Origin: Parashewanella tropica
GTDB taxonomy: Bacteria > Pseudomonadota > Gammaproteobacteria > Enterobacterales > Shewanellaceae
Assembly: GCF_004358445.1 (NCBI RefSeq)
Contig: NZ_CP037951.1
Coordinates: 2,715,501 to 2,779,500, forward strand
DNA length: 64,000 nt
Direction: 5' to 3'
The notes under the pieces are model-generated. The model had not been told where the DNA came from. It did not search any database and saw nothing but the letters and a program-made list of their open reading frames with translations. Within the stretch, counting starts at the first letter, position 1. Every line of letters begins with the position of its first letter. Below, one piece after another: positions 8,391 through 18,119 of the stretch. A program made the translations under genes and the position numbers.

Positions 8391-8461
8391 TCGCGATTTC
8401 GAAAAAAGTGAAGATATTTGGTTTGTTTGAAGATTATTACACCAATAGATTTGTTTTTTGA

Positions 8462-9139
8462 TCAATTTGATGGAGATTTAGCCGGAGAAAGCAAAAGTGT
8501 CTCTGCATGTGCTTCCCTATCATTTGTGTCTTGTAGGAGTTTATACAATCGTTCCAACTTTTCTACATGCTCTTTTGTTGATTTTTTTCTTAGCTCATCA
8601 ACCGTCTCACTTCTAATTCTTTCTCTAGTCGCTCTAATATCGTCAAGATACTTTTGTATTCTTGCCTGATAAGTTGGCGTAGCTAACTTTTCTTTGTCAT
8701 AAAGTCCTCCATCACTGACTGTTGGCTTAGGTGCTGTTACTGAATTTGACGTTTCAGTTAACTCTCTTTTTTTCTTTGGGTTTGGAGTGGACAAAAAGAA
8801 AGGACTATTGGGGGATGAATACTCTTCAATGCTATGACTTCTAGAAAACCTTGCAGCTTGAGATGAGTGTGCTTGGTTCCTTGAGCGTTTTGTATGAATC
8901 GTTTGACCACTATAGTAAAAACCAATTGATTCTCCATTTTGTGTTTTAAACTGCACCAATTTATGGCTAAGGTTTCGATACGTCGGATTTATCTCCCGCT
9001 GAAAACGACCAACATGCGAAGAGTGAGTACTATTAACTTGATAAGGGGAAAGTATTCTAAGAGGTTGCAAATACGGCGATAATGGAAGATCTCCCCATGC
9101 TGAGCCAAGTTGTTGAGAAGGTGATGTGGGACTAGCCAT
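8462..9139 (-). CDS. Hypothetical protein, Ser/Pro-rich with C-terminal coiled coil
   Basis: I do not recognise this 225-residue protein. The N-terminal half is low-complexity and rich in Ser, Pro, Thr and His, with a basic KKKRE patch near residue 130. The C-terminal part (about 160-215) is charged and probably a coiled coil (YLDDIRATRERIRSETVDELRKK). No signal peptide. The ATG at 9139 follows GGAGG at good spacing; an in-frame ATG 15 bases upstream lacks such a site. The composition recalls secreted effector-like proteins, but no motif proves this. It stands alone. Confidence 0.65.
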   Translation of the reverse strand: MASPTSPSQQLGSAWGDLPLSPYLQPLRILSPYQVNSTHSSHVGRFQREINPTYRNLSHKLVQFKTQNGESIGFYYSGQTIHTKRSRNQAHSSQAARFSRSHSIEEYSSPNSPFFLSTPNPKKKRELTETSNSVTAPKPTVSDGGLYDKEKLATPTYQARIQKYLDDIRATRERIRSETVDELRKKSTKEHVEKLERLYKLLQDTNDREAHAETLLLSPAKSPSN

Positions 9140-9331
9140 AGCATCCTCCTTCAATAAATTTCCAGAGAATTGATTGTTTACCCTAACTTAACCAATAACA
9201 AGTTAAATTTTGGACATCATGAAAAGTATTCAGGTTGGATTTAAATCTACTAAAAACTAGGAAAAGCTGATGACAAACTCAATACATTACCAAGTTTGCC
9301 ATCAATAGAAGTTCTGAATTACACGTTCAGA

Positions 9332-10765
9332 TTAATTAGGTAGAGAAAGTGTCGTCAAACCTAACATTTTTTCCATTACGCTCACGACTTGGCAGCTATA
9401 ACCAAATTCGTTGTCATACCATACATATAAAGTAGCTCGCTTACCTTCTGCAATGGTTGCTTGAGAATCAACAACACCAGCGTAACGTGAACCAACCAAA
9501 TCACTTGATACGATTTCAGTAGACTCAGTGTAATCAATTTGATGTTGAAGATCTGAATGCAGCGCCATATCACGTAGATAAGTGTTTACGTCTTCTTTGC
9601 TTACTTCAGTATTCAAGTTCAAGCTCAAGATTGCCATAGAAACGTTTGGCGTAGGAACGCGAATTGCGTTGCCCGTTAGTTTACCTTCCATTTCAGGTAA
9701 TGCTTTTGAAACTGCTTTTGCTGCACCAGTAGAAGTAATAACCATGTTTAGTGGCGCACTACGACCACGACGGTCAGCTTTGTGATAGTTATCAATCAAG
9801 TTCTGGTCGTTCGTGTAAGAGTGAATGGTCTCAACGTGCCCATTGTCGATACCAAACTTGTCGTTCAACGCTTTAAGTACTGGGGTGATCGCGTTAGTAG
9901 TACAACTTGCAGCAGACATGATTGTGTCTTCAGCAGTAATATCATCATGGTTAACACCATAAACAACGTTCTTAATACCGCCTTTTGCAGGAGCAGTAAG
10001 TAGAACTTTAGCCGCACCTATCGACTTAAGGTGAAGACCAAGACCATCTTCATCCTTCCAGATACCCGTGTTATCAACAACGAGTGCATTGTTGATGCCG
10101 TATTGGGTGTAATCTACTTCATCAGGAGAGTTCGCATAGATAACTTGAATGTAAGTACCGTTCGCGATAATGGCATTGTTTTCTTCATCAATAGAAACTG
10201 AACCATTAAATGGACCATGTACTGAATCACGACGAAGCAAACTAGCACGTTTTTCTAGATCACCCTTACGACCACCACGCAATACGATTGCACGTAGACG
10301 AAGTAAGTTACTGCTACCTGTTTTTTCAATAAGAAGACGAGCAAGAAGACGACCGATACGACCAAAACCGTAAAGAACAACATCTTTTGGCTCTTTATCT
10401 GCGTCATTGTTGATGCCTTGACCTAACTCAAGCGCTATATACGCTTCAATATTGCTCGCATCTTCATGATTACGCCAATAGTTTACTGCCAGTTTTCCAA
10501 TATCCACTTTACAGTGTTTGATATCTAGTTTGCTTAACGCCTCAACAAACGGGAAGCTCTCACGTAGACGAAGTTTGTCACCCACAAAGCGGCGAACCAA
10601 ACGGTGAGCTTTAATGATTTCGATGGTAGAAGCATTAATAAGTGGCTTACCATACATTACTACTTCCACACCTTGATTTCGATACAGCTTGCCCAGTAGC
10701 GGTTGCATAGCTTCTGCGAGTTCGAAACGTTCTTGCCAACTTTTTAGGTGTTTATCAGCGTTCAT
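9332..10765 (-). CDS. Glyceraldehyde-3-phosphate dehydrogenase, long form
   Basis: This 477-residue GAPDH carries an N-terminal extension of about 125 residues before the NAD-binding fold (VVLYGFGRIGRLLARLL). The catalytic cysteine lies in SAASCTTNAITP, and the second domain has HSYTNDQNLIDNYHKADRRGR. Such long GAPDHs occur in Shewanella, Vibrio and relatives next to the classical enzyme and may work in the gluconeogenic direction; that role is inferred. It is divergent from gapA with a 563-base shared regulatory region. Confidence 0.9.
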   Translation of the reverse strand: MNADKHLKSWQERFELAEAMQPLLGKLYRNQGVEVVMYGKPLINASTIEIIKAHRLVRRFVGDKLRLRESFPFVEALSKLDIKHCKVDIGKLAVNYWRNHEDASNIEAYIALELGQGINNDADKEPKDVVLYGFGRIGRLLARLLIEKTGSSNLLRLRAIVLRGGRKGDLEKRASLLRRDSVHGPFNGSVSIDEENNAIIANGTYIQVIYANSPDEVDYTQYGINNALVVDNTGIWKDEDGLGLHLKSIGAAKVLLTAPAKGGIKNVVYGVNHDDITAEDTIMSAASCTTNAITPVLKALNDKFGIDNGHVETIHSYTNDQNLIDNYHKADRRGRSAPLNMVITSTGAAKAVSKALPEMEGKLTGNAIRVPTPNVSMAILSLNLNTEVSKEDVNTYLRDMALHSDLQHQIDYTESTEIVSSDLVGSRYAGVVDSQATIAEGKRATLYVWYDNEFGYSCQVVSVMEKMLGLTTLSLPN

Positions 10766-11328
10766 TTAGTAATCCTTTATTTCACTTACCGCCCTACCCA
10801 AGATAAAGCAGTGGAAATCTATAAATGTAGAGTTAGAGGGATTCGATGCTATAGCTCGAATTCGCGGCAATTGTAATGAAAAAACATAACACTAGCCAGC
10901 TTGAGACTTTTTGCAACTCTGTAATTTTATTAGAAAAAACAGCCAGTTTTACCCGATTAGGAATTGGTTTTTGTAATAATTACAACAAAGTGATTTATTT
11001 ACCCTTAAATCGCTTTTTTTAATGGTCTAGATCAATGACTTAAAAATTGAGAATGTAAAAATAATTCTATAAAAAAATTTCATTCAAGCTGAGATTTCAA
11101 TCACGGAATACATACTGCTTCAAAGCTAAAATTGACTTAAATGCAAATCAAGAAACCTGCCACACTGAAAACTTTCTCCATAATCAGTAACAAAAAATTC
11201 AAAATCGAGAGCAAGGTGGCAAATTTGTCGAGATTATTAGCAAAATTCAGCAATCCAGCTTGACTGTTTTCAACATTTTTGTAATTTTATAACCAGATTT
11301 ATTTAAAACCACTTTAGAGGGATATCGA
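10766..11328. promoter_or_regulatory. Divergent GAPDH control region with HexR-like boxes
   Basis: This long gene-free region holds several matches to the Shewanella HexR box TGTAATNNNATTACA: 10872-10886 (13/15), 10920-10934 (14/15) and 11280-11294 (13/15). It also has a perfect palindrome TTGTAATAATTACAA at 10971-10985. A candidate gapA promoter is TTGACT (11260-11265), 16 bases, TAATTT (11282-11287), which overlaps the last box. HexR control of gapA is known in related bacteria; binding here is inferred. No ORF of note is present. Confidence 0.55.
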
Positions 11329-12339
11329 ATGACTATCCGCGTAGCTATTAACGGTTACGGCCGTATCGGTCGAAATGTTTTACGTGCTCTATACGAGAGC
11401 GAAAAAGATTACCCAATCCAAATCGTTGCAATTAACGATTTAGGCGATGCTGCAATCAATGCGCATCTAACTAAATATGACTCTGTTCATGGTCGTTTTA
11501 ACGCTAAAGTCGATCACGACGAAGAAGCGATTTACGTGAATGGTGATAAGATCCTTACTTTCCAAGAGCGTGATCCAGCCAACTTGCCTTGGGGTGACCT
11601 AGACGTTGATGTTGTTTACGAATGTACTGGTATCTTCGCATCTAAAGAAGCGGTTCAACCTCACCTAAACTCTGGCGCTAAGAAAGTTATCATTTCTGCT
11701 CCAGGTAAAAACGTTGATGCAACTGTGGTTTACGGTGTAAACCAAGATGTGCTAACTGCAGACATGACTGTTATCTCAAACGCTTCTTGTACTACCAACT
11801 GTTTAGCACCATTCGCTAAGCCGTTAAACGACGAGCTAGGTATCGAGTCTGGTCTTATGACGACTATCCACGCTTACACCAACGATCAGCGTCTATCTGA
11901 CGTTTATCACAGTGACTTACGTCGTGCTCGTGCTGCAGCGTTATCTATGATCCCAACTAAAACTGGTGCAGCTGCAGCAGTGGGTCTAGTAGTTCCTGAG
12001 CTTCAAGGTAAGTTCGACGGCATGGCTGTTCGAGTTCCTACTGCTAACGTTTCTCTTGTTGACTTATCTTTCATTGCTTCTCGTGACACTACCGTTGAAG
12101 AAGTTAACGACATCATCAAGCGTGCTGCGGCTCAGTACCCACTTTCAGAAGCACTTGCTGTAAATGAACAGCCTTTAGTGTCTATCGACTTTAACCATGA
12201 TGCACACTCTTCTAACTTCGATGCGACTCAAACTCGTGTTAGCGGTCGTCTAGTTAAAGTGATGTCTTGGTATGACAACGAGTGGGGCTTCAGCAACCGT
12301 ATGCTGGACAACACTGTTGCGCTAATGAACGCTAAGTAA
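11329..12339 (+). CDS. gapA: Glyceraldehyde-3-phosphate dehydrogenase, type I
   Basis: This is the classical glycolytic GAPDH: 336 residues, NAD-binding [13 protein letters not shown] at the N-terminus, catalytic Cys in [10 protein letters not shown], and [11 protein letters not shown] and [15 protein letters not shown] in the catalytic domain. It converts glyceraldehyde-3-phosphate to 1,3-bisphosphoglycerate with NAD. The ATG follows AGAGGG. It has a strong terminator at 12371-12396. Transcription probably starts from TTGACT/TAATTT and may be HexR controlled. Confidence 0.97.
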   Translation: MTIRVAINGYGRIGRNVLRALYESEKDYPIQIVAINDLGDAAINAHLTKYDSVHGRFNAKVDHDEEAIYVNGDKILTFQERDPANLPWGDLDVDVVYECTGIFASKEAVQPHLNSGAKKVIISAPGKNVDATVVYGVNQDVLTADMTVISNASCTTNCLAPFAKPLNDELGIESGLMTTIHAYTNDQRLSDVYHSDLRRARAAALSMIPTKTGAAAAVGLVVPELQGKFDGMAVRVPTANVSLVDLSFIASRDTTVEEVNDIIKRAAAQYPLSEALAVNEQPLVSIDFNHDAHSSNFDATQTRVSGRLVKVMSWYDNEWGFSNRMLDNTVALMNAK

Positions 12340-12359
12340 TAATTTGACCTGAAATAAGG

Positions 12360-13286
12360 TTATTCTGAAGAAGCGCGACTCAGTTCGCGCTTTTTTATTT
12401 GGGCAAAATAAAGTAAAACCAAAGTAGCAAACACGGAAAGTACAATTCCGGGCAACACTTTTAATTCAGGAAACTGCCCTCCCAGTATCGCCACTTCAAT
12501 CGCTACAAACACAGGGCTTAAATAAATATAAGTAGTCACTTCAATAGACAATAATTTCTGACTGGCTTTTTGAGTTAAATAAGAAGTCATTAGCGAGGTT
12601 GCTACGGCAATGTAAAACAATACTGTGAAATCATGTGTCGACAAACTAAGCCACCCTAACTCTACTCCCATAAAAAATGCAGCTAGCGAAGTCACAATTA
12701 AACCACCTAAAAGAGCACTAAAGGTCATAACAATGGCATCTTCGCCTTTGTGTAAAATTTTCATCGACAGTATATATAAACTCATACATACGACAGCTCC
12801 TAGATAAATCCAGTCCCCTGGATTTAAGTGAAAGCCTAGAATCAAATCAATTTGTCCTTTAAACACTACCCAAGCTGTTCCCAGTGAACCTACCACATAA
12901 GCTAAGAGTTCGTAGCGATTAACTCGATACCTCCAAATCATAAAACTCAAGACCGCTGTTAAAAAAGGTGTGAGTGTATAAAGAGTCCCAGTATGTAATG
13001 GAGTCGTGTGCTTTAAAGAAATAAACAAAAATTGAAAATAGGCACTGTAGAAACCACCAATTATCATTCCTTTTAACCAAGTTTGTTTTAACTGATTTCG
13101 ATATCTTGGCTTGAATAAAACAAAAGGTGCTAAACAAACAACGGCAATTACAAACCTTAAAATGTTCAATGAGATAACTGAGCTGTTTAGATCCAGCATT
13201 GCGGTTACAGGGAATGAGCTGGCTATCAGCACTTGTGATAAAACAAGAAGAAGGTGAGGGGTAAAGTGAGCGCTTGTATTATTCAA
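12360..13286 (-). CDS. EamA/DMT-family transporter
   Basis: The 308-residue protein has about ten hydrophobic segments arranged as two EamA repeats (about 8-140 and 152-295), typical of drug/metabolite transporters; the substrate is unknown. It lies 13 bases after the unknown gene ending at 13300 and may be co-transcribed with it. Its last codons contain the gapA terminator of the opposite strand. Confidence 0.88.
   Translation of the reverse strand: MNNTSAHFTPHLLLVLSQVLIASSFPVTAMLDLNSSVISLNILRFVIAVVCLAPFVLFKPRYRNQLKQTWLKGMIIGGFYSAYFQFLFISLKHTTPLHTGTLYTLTPFLTAVLSFMIWRYRVNRYELLAYVVGSLGTAWVVFKGQIDLILGFHLNPGDWIYLGAVVCMSLYILSMKILHKGEDAIVMTFSALLGGLIVTSLAAFFMGVELGWLSLSTHDFTVLFYIAVATSLMTSYLTQKASQKLLSIEVTTYIYLSPVFVAIEVAILGGQFPELKVLPGIVLSVFATLVLLYFAQIKKRELSRASSE
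12371..12396 (+). terminator. gapA terminator inside the EamA gene
   Basis: AAGCGCGA and TTCGCGCTT form a stem with a five-base loop followed by a T-run. It is placed 31 bases after the gapA stop and within the 3' coding end of the convergent EamA gene. Confidence 0.85.
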
Positions 13287-13299
13287 TTTAGATAGTTCA

Positions 13300-14235
13300 T
13301 TAGGTTAAACTAGGATACATAGACTTAAAACTTGGTTTTGTTTGTGGTGCATTTGGCGTTTCCTTGTTTTTAAATTCAACATCAACTGTCGCTTCCAAAC
13401 AGAAAAATCCTTCATTTAAAACGACAAAATCAGCTAACCACCTTGTGCTTTCTATTGGCTCCTCCTTCCCCGCTTCTGCAGCCTTACCTTCTCTATATTT
13501 AGTCATGACCTCTAGTTTAAAGCAAACATCACCGTTGACCTTCTTTGAAAAATTATACACAACAATAAAATTATGTAGAGGTGAAAAAGCATCATTCCGT
13601 ATAAATTTAAAGTGATGAATTAACTGTTGAAACCCTAAGCTCTGGCAGTGTTGCTTGATTGTAGCATTATCAAAAAAGGCGTCGACTGACTCCAGTTTAT
13701 CCTTAATGGTTCGACTATCTGTTGTAGAAAAATACAAATCTGATAGAGGGCCATTAGCATCATTAAACTTATATTCCGCTCTACCAATATCAGCCGTAAA
13801 TTTTTCCTGTAGAAATTCGGTGTCTCGGGTTTTGCAATATTTTTCATGTTCAGAATCCAAGCGTTGAGCAAGTTCCGAACTTTCCATTGAAGCTAACTTA
13901 ACACTTGATTGACCACATTGTATAAAGTGAAACTCTAAGCACTTTTTTCCAGGTTCATTTTCTAGTTTTAGCTGAAACCAGTCGCGATAACACGGCTTTA
14001 TTAAATTGATGAATAGGTAGTAGCTGTCTACTCTTATCTTGGCCGATGCATGAACATTTTGGCAAGCTTCCAGATATGCCCAAGCTTGCTCAGATCTTCT
14101 ATTATCTAATAGGAAGCACTGCAGATCACGAAAGTCTATATGCTCAGTGGCATCTGTACGTTGATTCATTAATCTCGCACTTGCTAGGTAAGCTGCAAGC
14201 TGGTCAGTTGTATCGCCTGTAGGTGCTGTCATCAT
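13300..14235 (-). CDS. Hypothetical protein (about 311 aa)
   Basis: I do not recognise this soluble protein. It is moderately charged, with several Cys residues and aromatic-rich beta-like stretches (DSYYLFINLIKPCYRDWFQL, FIVVYNFSKK). No signal peptide or membrane segment is evident. The frame opens at 14256, but the ATG at 14235 follows AAGGG and is the better start. It precedes the EamA gene by 13 bases on the same strand. Confidence 0.65.
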   Translation of the reverse strand: MMTAPTGDTTDQLAAYLASARLMNQRTDATEHIDFRDLQCFLLDNRRSEQAWAYLEACQNVHASAKIRVDSYYLFINLIKPCYRDWFQLKLENEPGKKCLEFHFIQCGQSSVKLASMESSELAQRLDSEHEKYCKTRDTEFLQEKFTADIGRAEYKFNDANGPLSDLYFSTTDSRTIKDKLESVDAFFDNATIKQHCQSLGFQQLIHHFKFIRNDAFSPLHNFIVVYNFSKKVNGDVCFKLEVMTKYREGKAAEAGKEEPIESTRWLADFVVLNEGFFCLEATVDVEFKNKETPNAPQTKPSFKSMYPSLT

Positions 14236-14424
14236 TACCCTTAGTCTAAAAGGCATCTGTTATGCTTCAAACAGTATAAGGGATTTATTTTTGACCTATT
14301 CCATAATTAACAAAGCTTAACTTTCAGCCATACAAGACCAAATAAATTAGAGTTGTTACTTGAAGCCCTCGACCTACCATGACATCCTACCACTACATTC
14401 TCACAGTAAGATTAAATTCGTTTT

Positions 14425-15879
14425 ATGTTAAGTAACACACCGCTTGAATCATTAACAACTGGAACCATTTTTTTATTAAGTGCGGTCGCCATTTTGGCTT
14501 TTTTATTTGGCATGTTGATAAACCAACGTTTAACCCGAAAACGTTGGGAACATGTCATGGAAGTAAGACAAGAACTACACGAAACTGAACAAGCGACATT
14601 AAAAGGTCAACTTCAACAAGTACAAGAAGACTATCAAATCAATATTCAAGCTCTTGGTAAGGCACAAGCCAAGCTTGAACAATTAGCTGTGACTGAAGAA
14701 GATTTAAAAGCAACACAACATAAAATGATGGAAGCACAATTGGCGCTTTCAAAATCTAATTCGATGCAAAAGACGCTCATGGCGACGCATCAAGTCGAGA
14801 AAAAAGCATTTGAAGATAAAATCGCTTTACTCGAGTCTGCCGAAGCTCGTTTAAAAACGGAGTTTGAAAACCTCGCCAGTAAAATCTTTGATGATCGGAA
14901 TGAGAAGTTCAATAAGCATAATTCTGAACAAATTAATCACTTGCTCTCTCCTTTTAAAGAGCAGCTTGAAGGCTTTAGAAAACAAGTTAAAGAGTCGTAT
15001 ACCCATGAGCAATCAGAGCGTAGCGCATTAAAGCACCAGTTAGAGCAACTTCAGGCACTTAATCTTAAAATGAGCCAAGATGCTATTAACCTCACCAATG
15101 CGTTAAAAGGCGATAATAAACAGCAAGGTAACTGGGGAGAAGTAATCCTTGATCGAGTTCTACAGGAAAGTGGCCTGCGCGAAGGTCATGAATACGACAC
15201 TCAAACCGATCTTAAAAACGAGGATGGCAAGCGCTTTAAACCTGATGTGATAGTTCATTTACCTGAGCTAAAAGATGTCGTCATTGACTCAAAAATGTCT
15301 CTTGTCGCTTATGAAACCTTTTTCAACAGTAAAGATGAGCTAGAACAAAAGCAAGCGATTCAAGATCATGTCATCTCTATTCGCAGTCATATTAAAGGTT
15401 TAAGCCAGAAAAATTATCAGCAGCTTCATGGCATTACCAGCCTTGATTATGTATTGATGTTTATTCCGATTGAACCAGCATTTTTGCTCGCGTTAGAACA
15501 TGATCCTGAGCTGGTAAACTTCGCCTTAGATCATAACGTGATGTTAGTTAGCCCGACTAATCTCTTGGTTGCACTCAGAACCATTCATAATATTTGGCGT
15601 TATGAATACCAAAATCAGCATGCACAACAAATTGCTCAACAAGCTGGGAAAATTTACGACAAGCTTTGTGGTTTTGTCACTGATATGCAAAAGCTAGGAC
15701 GCGCTTTAGATACAGCAGATAACACTTATAAAGCCGCGATGGGTAAGCTGTCTGAAGGAAAAGGTAATTTACTTCGTCAAGCTGAGCAAATGAAACAGCT
15801 CGGTGTGGACACGTCCAAACAACTCGATAATGTTTTGGTTGATAGAGCCATGAATAAAGGTTTGGATGATCAAGGCTAA
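14425..15879 (+). CDS. rmuC: DNA recombination protein RmuC
   Basis: RmuC limits inversions at short inverted repeats. The 484-residue protein has an N-terminal membrane anchor (about 13-30), a long coiled coil (about 45-140) and the nuclease-like RmuC domain. That domain shows NWGEVILDRVLQESGLREG and DVVIDSKMSL, with its acidic and lysine residues intact. A terminator follows. The window is unusually rich in inverted repeats, a possible substrate, though this link is only suggestive. Confidence 0.93.
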   Translation: MLSNTPLESLTTGTIFLLSAVAILAFLFGMLINQRLTRKRWEHVMEVRQELHETEQATLKGQLQQVQEDYQINIQALGKAQAKLEQLAVTEEDLKATQHKMMEAQLALSKSNSMQKTLMATHQVEKKAFEDKIALLESAEARLKTEFENLASKIFDDRNEKFNKHNSEQINHLLSPFKEQLEGFRKQVKESYTHEQSERSALKHQLEQLQALNLKMSQDAINLTNALKGDNKQQGNWGEVILDRVLQESGLREGHEYDTQTDLKNEDGKRFKPDVIVHLPELKDVVIDSKMSLVAYETFFNSKDELEQKQAIQDHVISIRSHIKGLSQKNYQQLHGITSLDYVLMFIPIEPAFLLALEHDPELVNFALDHNVMLVSPTNLLVALRTIHNIWRYEYQNQHAQQIAQQAGKIYDKLCGFVTDMQKLGRALDTADNTYKAAMGKLSEGKGNLLRQAEQMKQLGVDTSKQLDNVLVDRAMNKGLDDQG

Positions 15880-15884
15880 TAATA

Positions 15885-15924
15885 AAAAACTCAGCCGTTA
15901 ATCACATTAATGGCTGAGTTTTAG
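15885..15924. terminator. Convergent terminator rmuC/ycfL
   Basis: AAAACTCAGCC and GGCTGAGTTTT flank a 15-base loop with A and T runs at the two ends, so it can act for both convergent genes. Confidence 0.8.
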
Positions 15925-15944
15925 ATTTGATGATTTGTAATAGC

Positions 15945-16337
15945 TTAATGAAGCCGTCTTACATAAACTTCGAATTTAGTCGCTGTTGAGTTTGGCGCAA
16001 CTGAAGTCACTTGCTTTGACTCTTTACCGTAAATAGTTAAAGGTTGCCATGTTTCACTATCAGGCTCTATTTCAAAATTATTTGCGTCAAACCATATAAA
16101 GCGATATTCAACAGATTTAGTTCGGGAAGAGTCACTGACAATAGTGACGGCCCCCTGAAGCTGCTCACCTACTTGACGAAGCTTATTGTTAGTTAGGGTT
16201 ATATCACTGGCAAATCGTTTATTATCGATCTGATAAGAACCTTCTGAATCTAATTTAACTCCCGCAGTTCTTGATGCGCAGCCTATCATCGTTAAACAAA
16301 TAAAAGCTACACCTAATAATATACTGAGTCGTTTCAT
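15945..16337 (-). CDS. ycfL: YcfL-like outer-membrane lipoprotein (DUF1425)
   Basis: The 130-residue precursor has a lipoprotein signal with lipobox MIGC (Cys at about 20) and a DUF1425 beta-sandwich, including VEYRFIWFDANNFEIEP and the C-terminal SVAPNSTATKFEVYVR. In enterobacteria ycfL follows hinT and precedes lpoB. Here hinT is nearby on the same strand but separated by a thioesterase gene and an inverted-repeat element. Function is unknown beyond the envelope location. Confidence 0.85.
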   Translation of the reverse strand: MKRLSILLGVAFICLTMIGCASRTAGVKLDSEGSYQIDNKRFASDITLTNNKLRQVGEQLQGAVTIVSDSSRTKSVEYRFIWFDANNFEIEPDSETWQPLTIYGKESKQVTSVAPNSTATKFEVYVRRLH

Positions 16338-16353
16338 GATCTTCCCCTATAAA

Positions 16354-16632
16354 TTATCTATACTCGTGAAATCTGAAGATGCAGGATTTCAGCGAGAATT
16401 AATTGCCATTTAGGCAAGGCACTTATCTGTAGTAATAGTTATTCTATTACAAGGGTAAGTAACGCAGTATAAATGGCAATTAAACTCGCACTACGTGGGC
16501 TTTTCAGCATTGATTCTTCTTTGTTGTGAAAGCTTAAATTAGCCCGCTAGTTTTGCACTTTCACGCCTCGAATAATGCAACGCTGAACAAGCCCTGAAAA
16601 TTGTATCTTCAAATATCACGAGTATATAGATT
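16354..16632. mobile_element. Long imperfect inverted-repeat element (MITE-like)
   Basis: The outer arms, containing CTATACTCGTGA and GAAGAT near 16358-16380 and their complement near 16604-16632, pair over about 30 bases. An inner hairpin pairs the arm near 16394-16435 (ATTGCCATTTAGGC...) with 16441-16490 (TAAATGGCAAT). There is no ORF. It fills most of the 317-base gap between ycfL and the thioesterase gene. Confidence 0.65.
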
Positions 16633-16654
16633 ACAGAGTGTAGCCTATTTTTCA

Positions 16655-17677
16655 CTATTCGATTAAGAAGTGTGCTCTTGCCGTAGCAATCAATTGTTTA
16701 CGGCTACTCTGCCAACAGTTGATATTTACATTCGCTACCCGACGCCCCTGACGTGTAATGTGGCACTCCACAAAGGTATCTTTATGGTAACCCGCACGTA
16801 GATAATCAATCGAGAAATCCACGATTTTTGGTACTTTTTCTGTATGCATAAATACCATCAATTGCACAATCGCCGACATTTCCATAAATCCTGCGATCAC
16901 ACCACCATGAATGGCTGGTAATACAGGGTTACCGATATTGCTGTCTTTTGCCGGTAAACGGAACACTAACTCATAACCGAAACGCTCAACGTCCATGCCA
17001 ATCCATTTAGCATAAGGAACATGAGCAAGTAACTGTTCAAAATCATTGGTTTCCGATGCTTTTTGAACAATATCTTTTACCGCTAATGTTGCTTTAGGTG
17101 CTTCAGCAGGCTGCTCAGCTTTTTCAAATTGTGCCTCTTCTTGCATGCGAAGCTGATTAAACTCAGGTCCTTCGCTTTCCCCCATGAGCGCCGCTCTAAA
17201 CTCATCGCCAATCATTTCAGGGCTGATACGCATAAACGCTCCAACTGCATGAGCAATAGGGTTATCAATACTATCTTGATAGGCAATCGCACGAGTAAAG
17301 GCGATACTGGAGGTCAAACGATAACACTCCGCCAATACAAACACGGACTGATTTGGCTTAGCCGACTTCATATAGTCGACGCGTAAATCCAACGTCGGGG
17401 AGATCTCTAACGAATCGTATTTCTTTTTAATAGCACAAATGGTGGCGCAACCACAGGCGGTATCCATAAGCGTGGTGATCACACCACCGTGAATCACTCC
17501 AGTTTCTGGATAACCGATATGCTTCTCGCTATACGGTAGCTCCATAAGTACATGATGTTCACTGGCTTCATGCACTTTTACATTTAAACGGCGACACTGA
17601 GTCAACTGATTGACAAAACGCTCTGCCAAGGTAGTTAACGGAAAAAACTCTGGATTAACGGGAGTAGTACTGCTCAT
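16655..17677 (-). CDS. Tandem hotdog-domain (PaaI-like) thioesterase
   Basis: The 340-residue protein contains two PaaI-type hotdog domains. Each has the HGG signature: GVIHGGVITTLMDTACG in the N-terminal half and AIHGGVIAGFMEM in the C-terminal half. A Glu/Ala-rich linker lies at about 175-205. The first copy keeps the Asp of the PaaI active site (HGGVxxxxxD); the second has Glu at the matching place. It probably hydrolyses acyl-CoA; the substrate is unknown. It follows hinT by about 20 bases and is likely co-transcribed with it. Confidence 0.88.
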   Translation of the reverse strand: MSSTTPVNPEFFPLTTLAERFVNQLTQCRRLNVKVHEASEHHVLMELPYSEKHIGYPETGVIHGGVITTLMDTACGCATICAIKKKYDSLEISPTLDLRVDYMKSAKPNQSVFVLAECYRLTSSIAFTRAIAYQDSIDNPIAHAVGAFMRISPEMIGDEFRAALMGESEGPEFNQLRMQEEAQFEKAEQPAEAPKATLAVKDIVQKASETNDFEQLLAHVPYAKWIGMDVERFGYELVFRLPAKDSNIGNPVLPAIHGGVIAGFMEMSAIVQLMVFMHTEKVPKIVDFSIDYLRAGYHKDTFVECHITRQGRRVANVNINCWQSSRKQLIATARAHFLIE

Positions 17678-17697
17678 TATCTATCTGTGTTCCGAAT

Positions 17698-18048
17698 TTA
17701 AATTGAAAGCATTGGGCCAACGTCCTGACCACCGATTAAATGCATATGAATATGAAAAACTTCCTGACGACCATGTTTATTGCAGTTCATGATCAGACGA
17801 TACCCGTCTTCAGCGATGCCCTCTTGCTCAGCAATTTTAGCGGCAACCGTCATCATTCTGCCTAGAGAGGCTTCATCAGACTCTGTGACATCATTTACTG
17901 TAGGAATTAATTTGTTTGGAATGATAAGTACATGAGTTGGTGCACGAGGTGAAATATCTCTAAATGCGGTAACTAACTCATCTTGATAGACGATGTCTGC
18001 AGGTATTTCTTTGCGGATAATTTTACTAAAAATGGTTTCTTCAGCCAT
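17698..18048 (-). CDS. hinT: HIT-family purine nucleoside phosphoramidase HinT
   Basis: The 116-residue protein carries the HIT triad HIHMH (99-103) and the N-terminal [21 protein letters not shown] typical of HinT. It hydrolyses AMP-lysine-type phosphoramidates. The ATG at 18048 with GGGGA upstream matches the family start better than the open frame to 18063. Confidence 0.93.
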   Translation of the reverse strand: MAEETIFSKIIRKEIPADIVYQDELVTAFRDISPRAPTHVLIIPNKLIPTVNDVTESDEASLGRMMTVAAKIAEQEGIAEDGYRLIMNCNKHGRQEVFHIHMHLIGGQDVGPMLSI

Positions 18049-18119
18049 GGTGCTTTTCCCCAATTATGTAATAGCTTTATTATCACTCAAAATGTAATTG
18101 ATAACCATTATTAAGCAAC

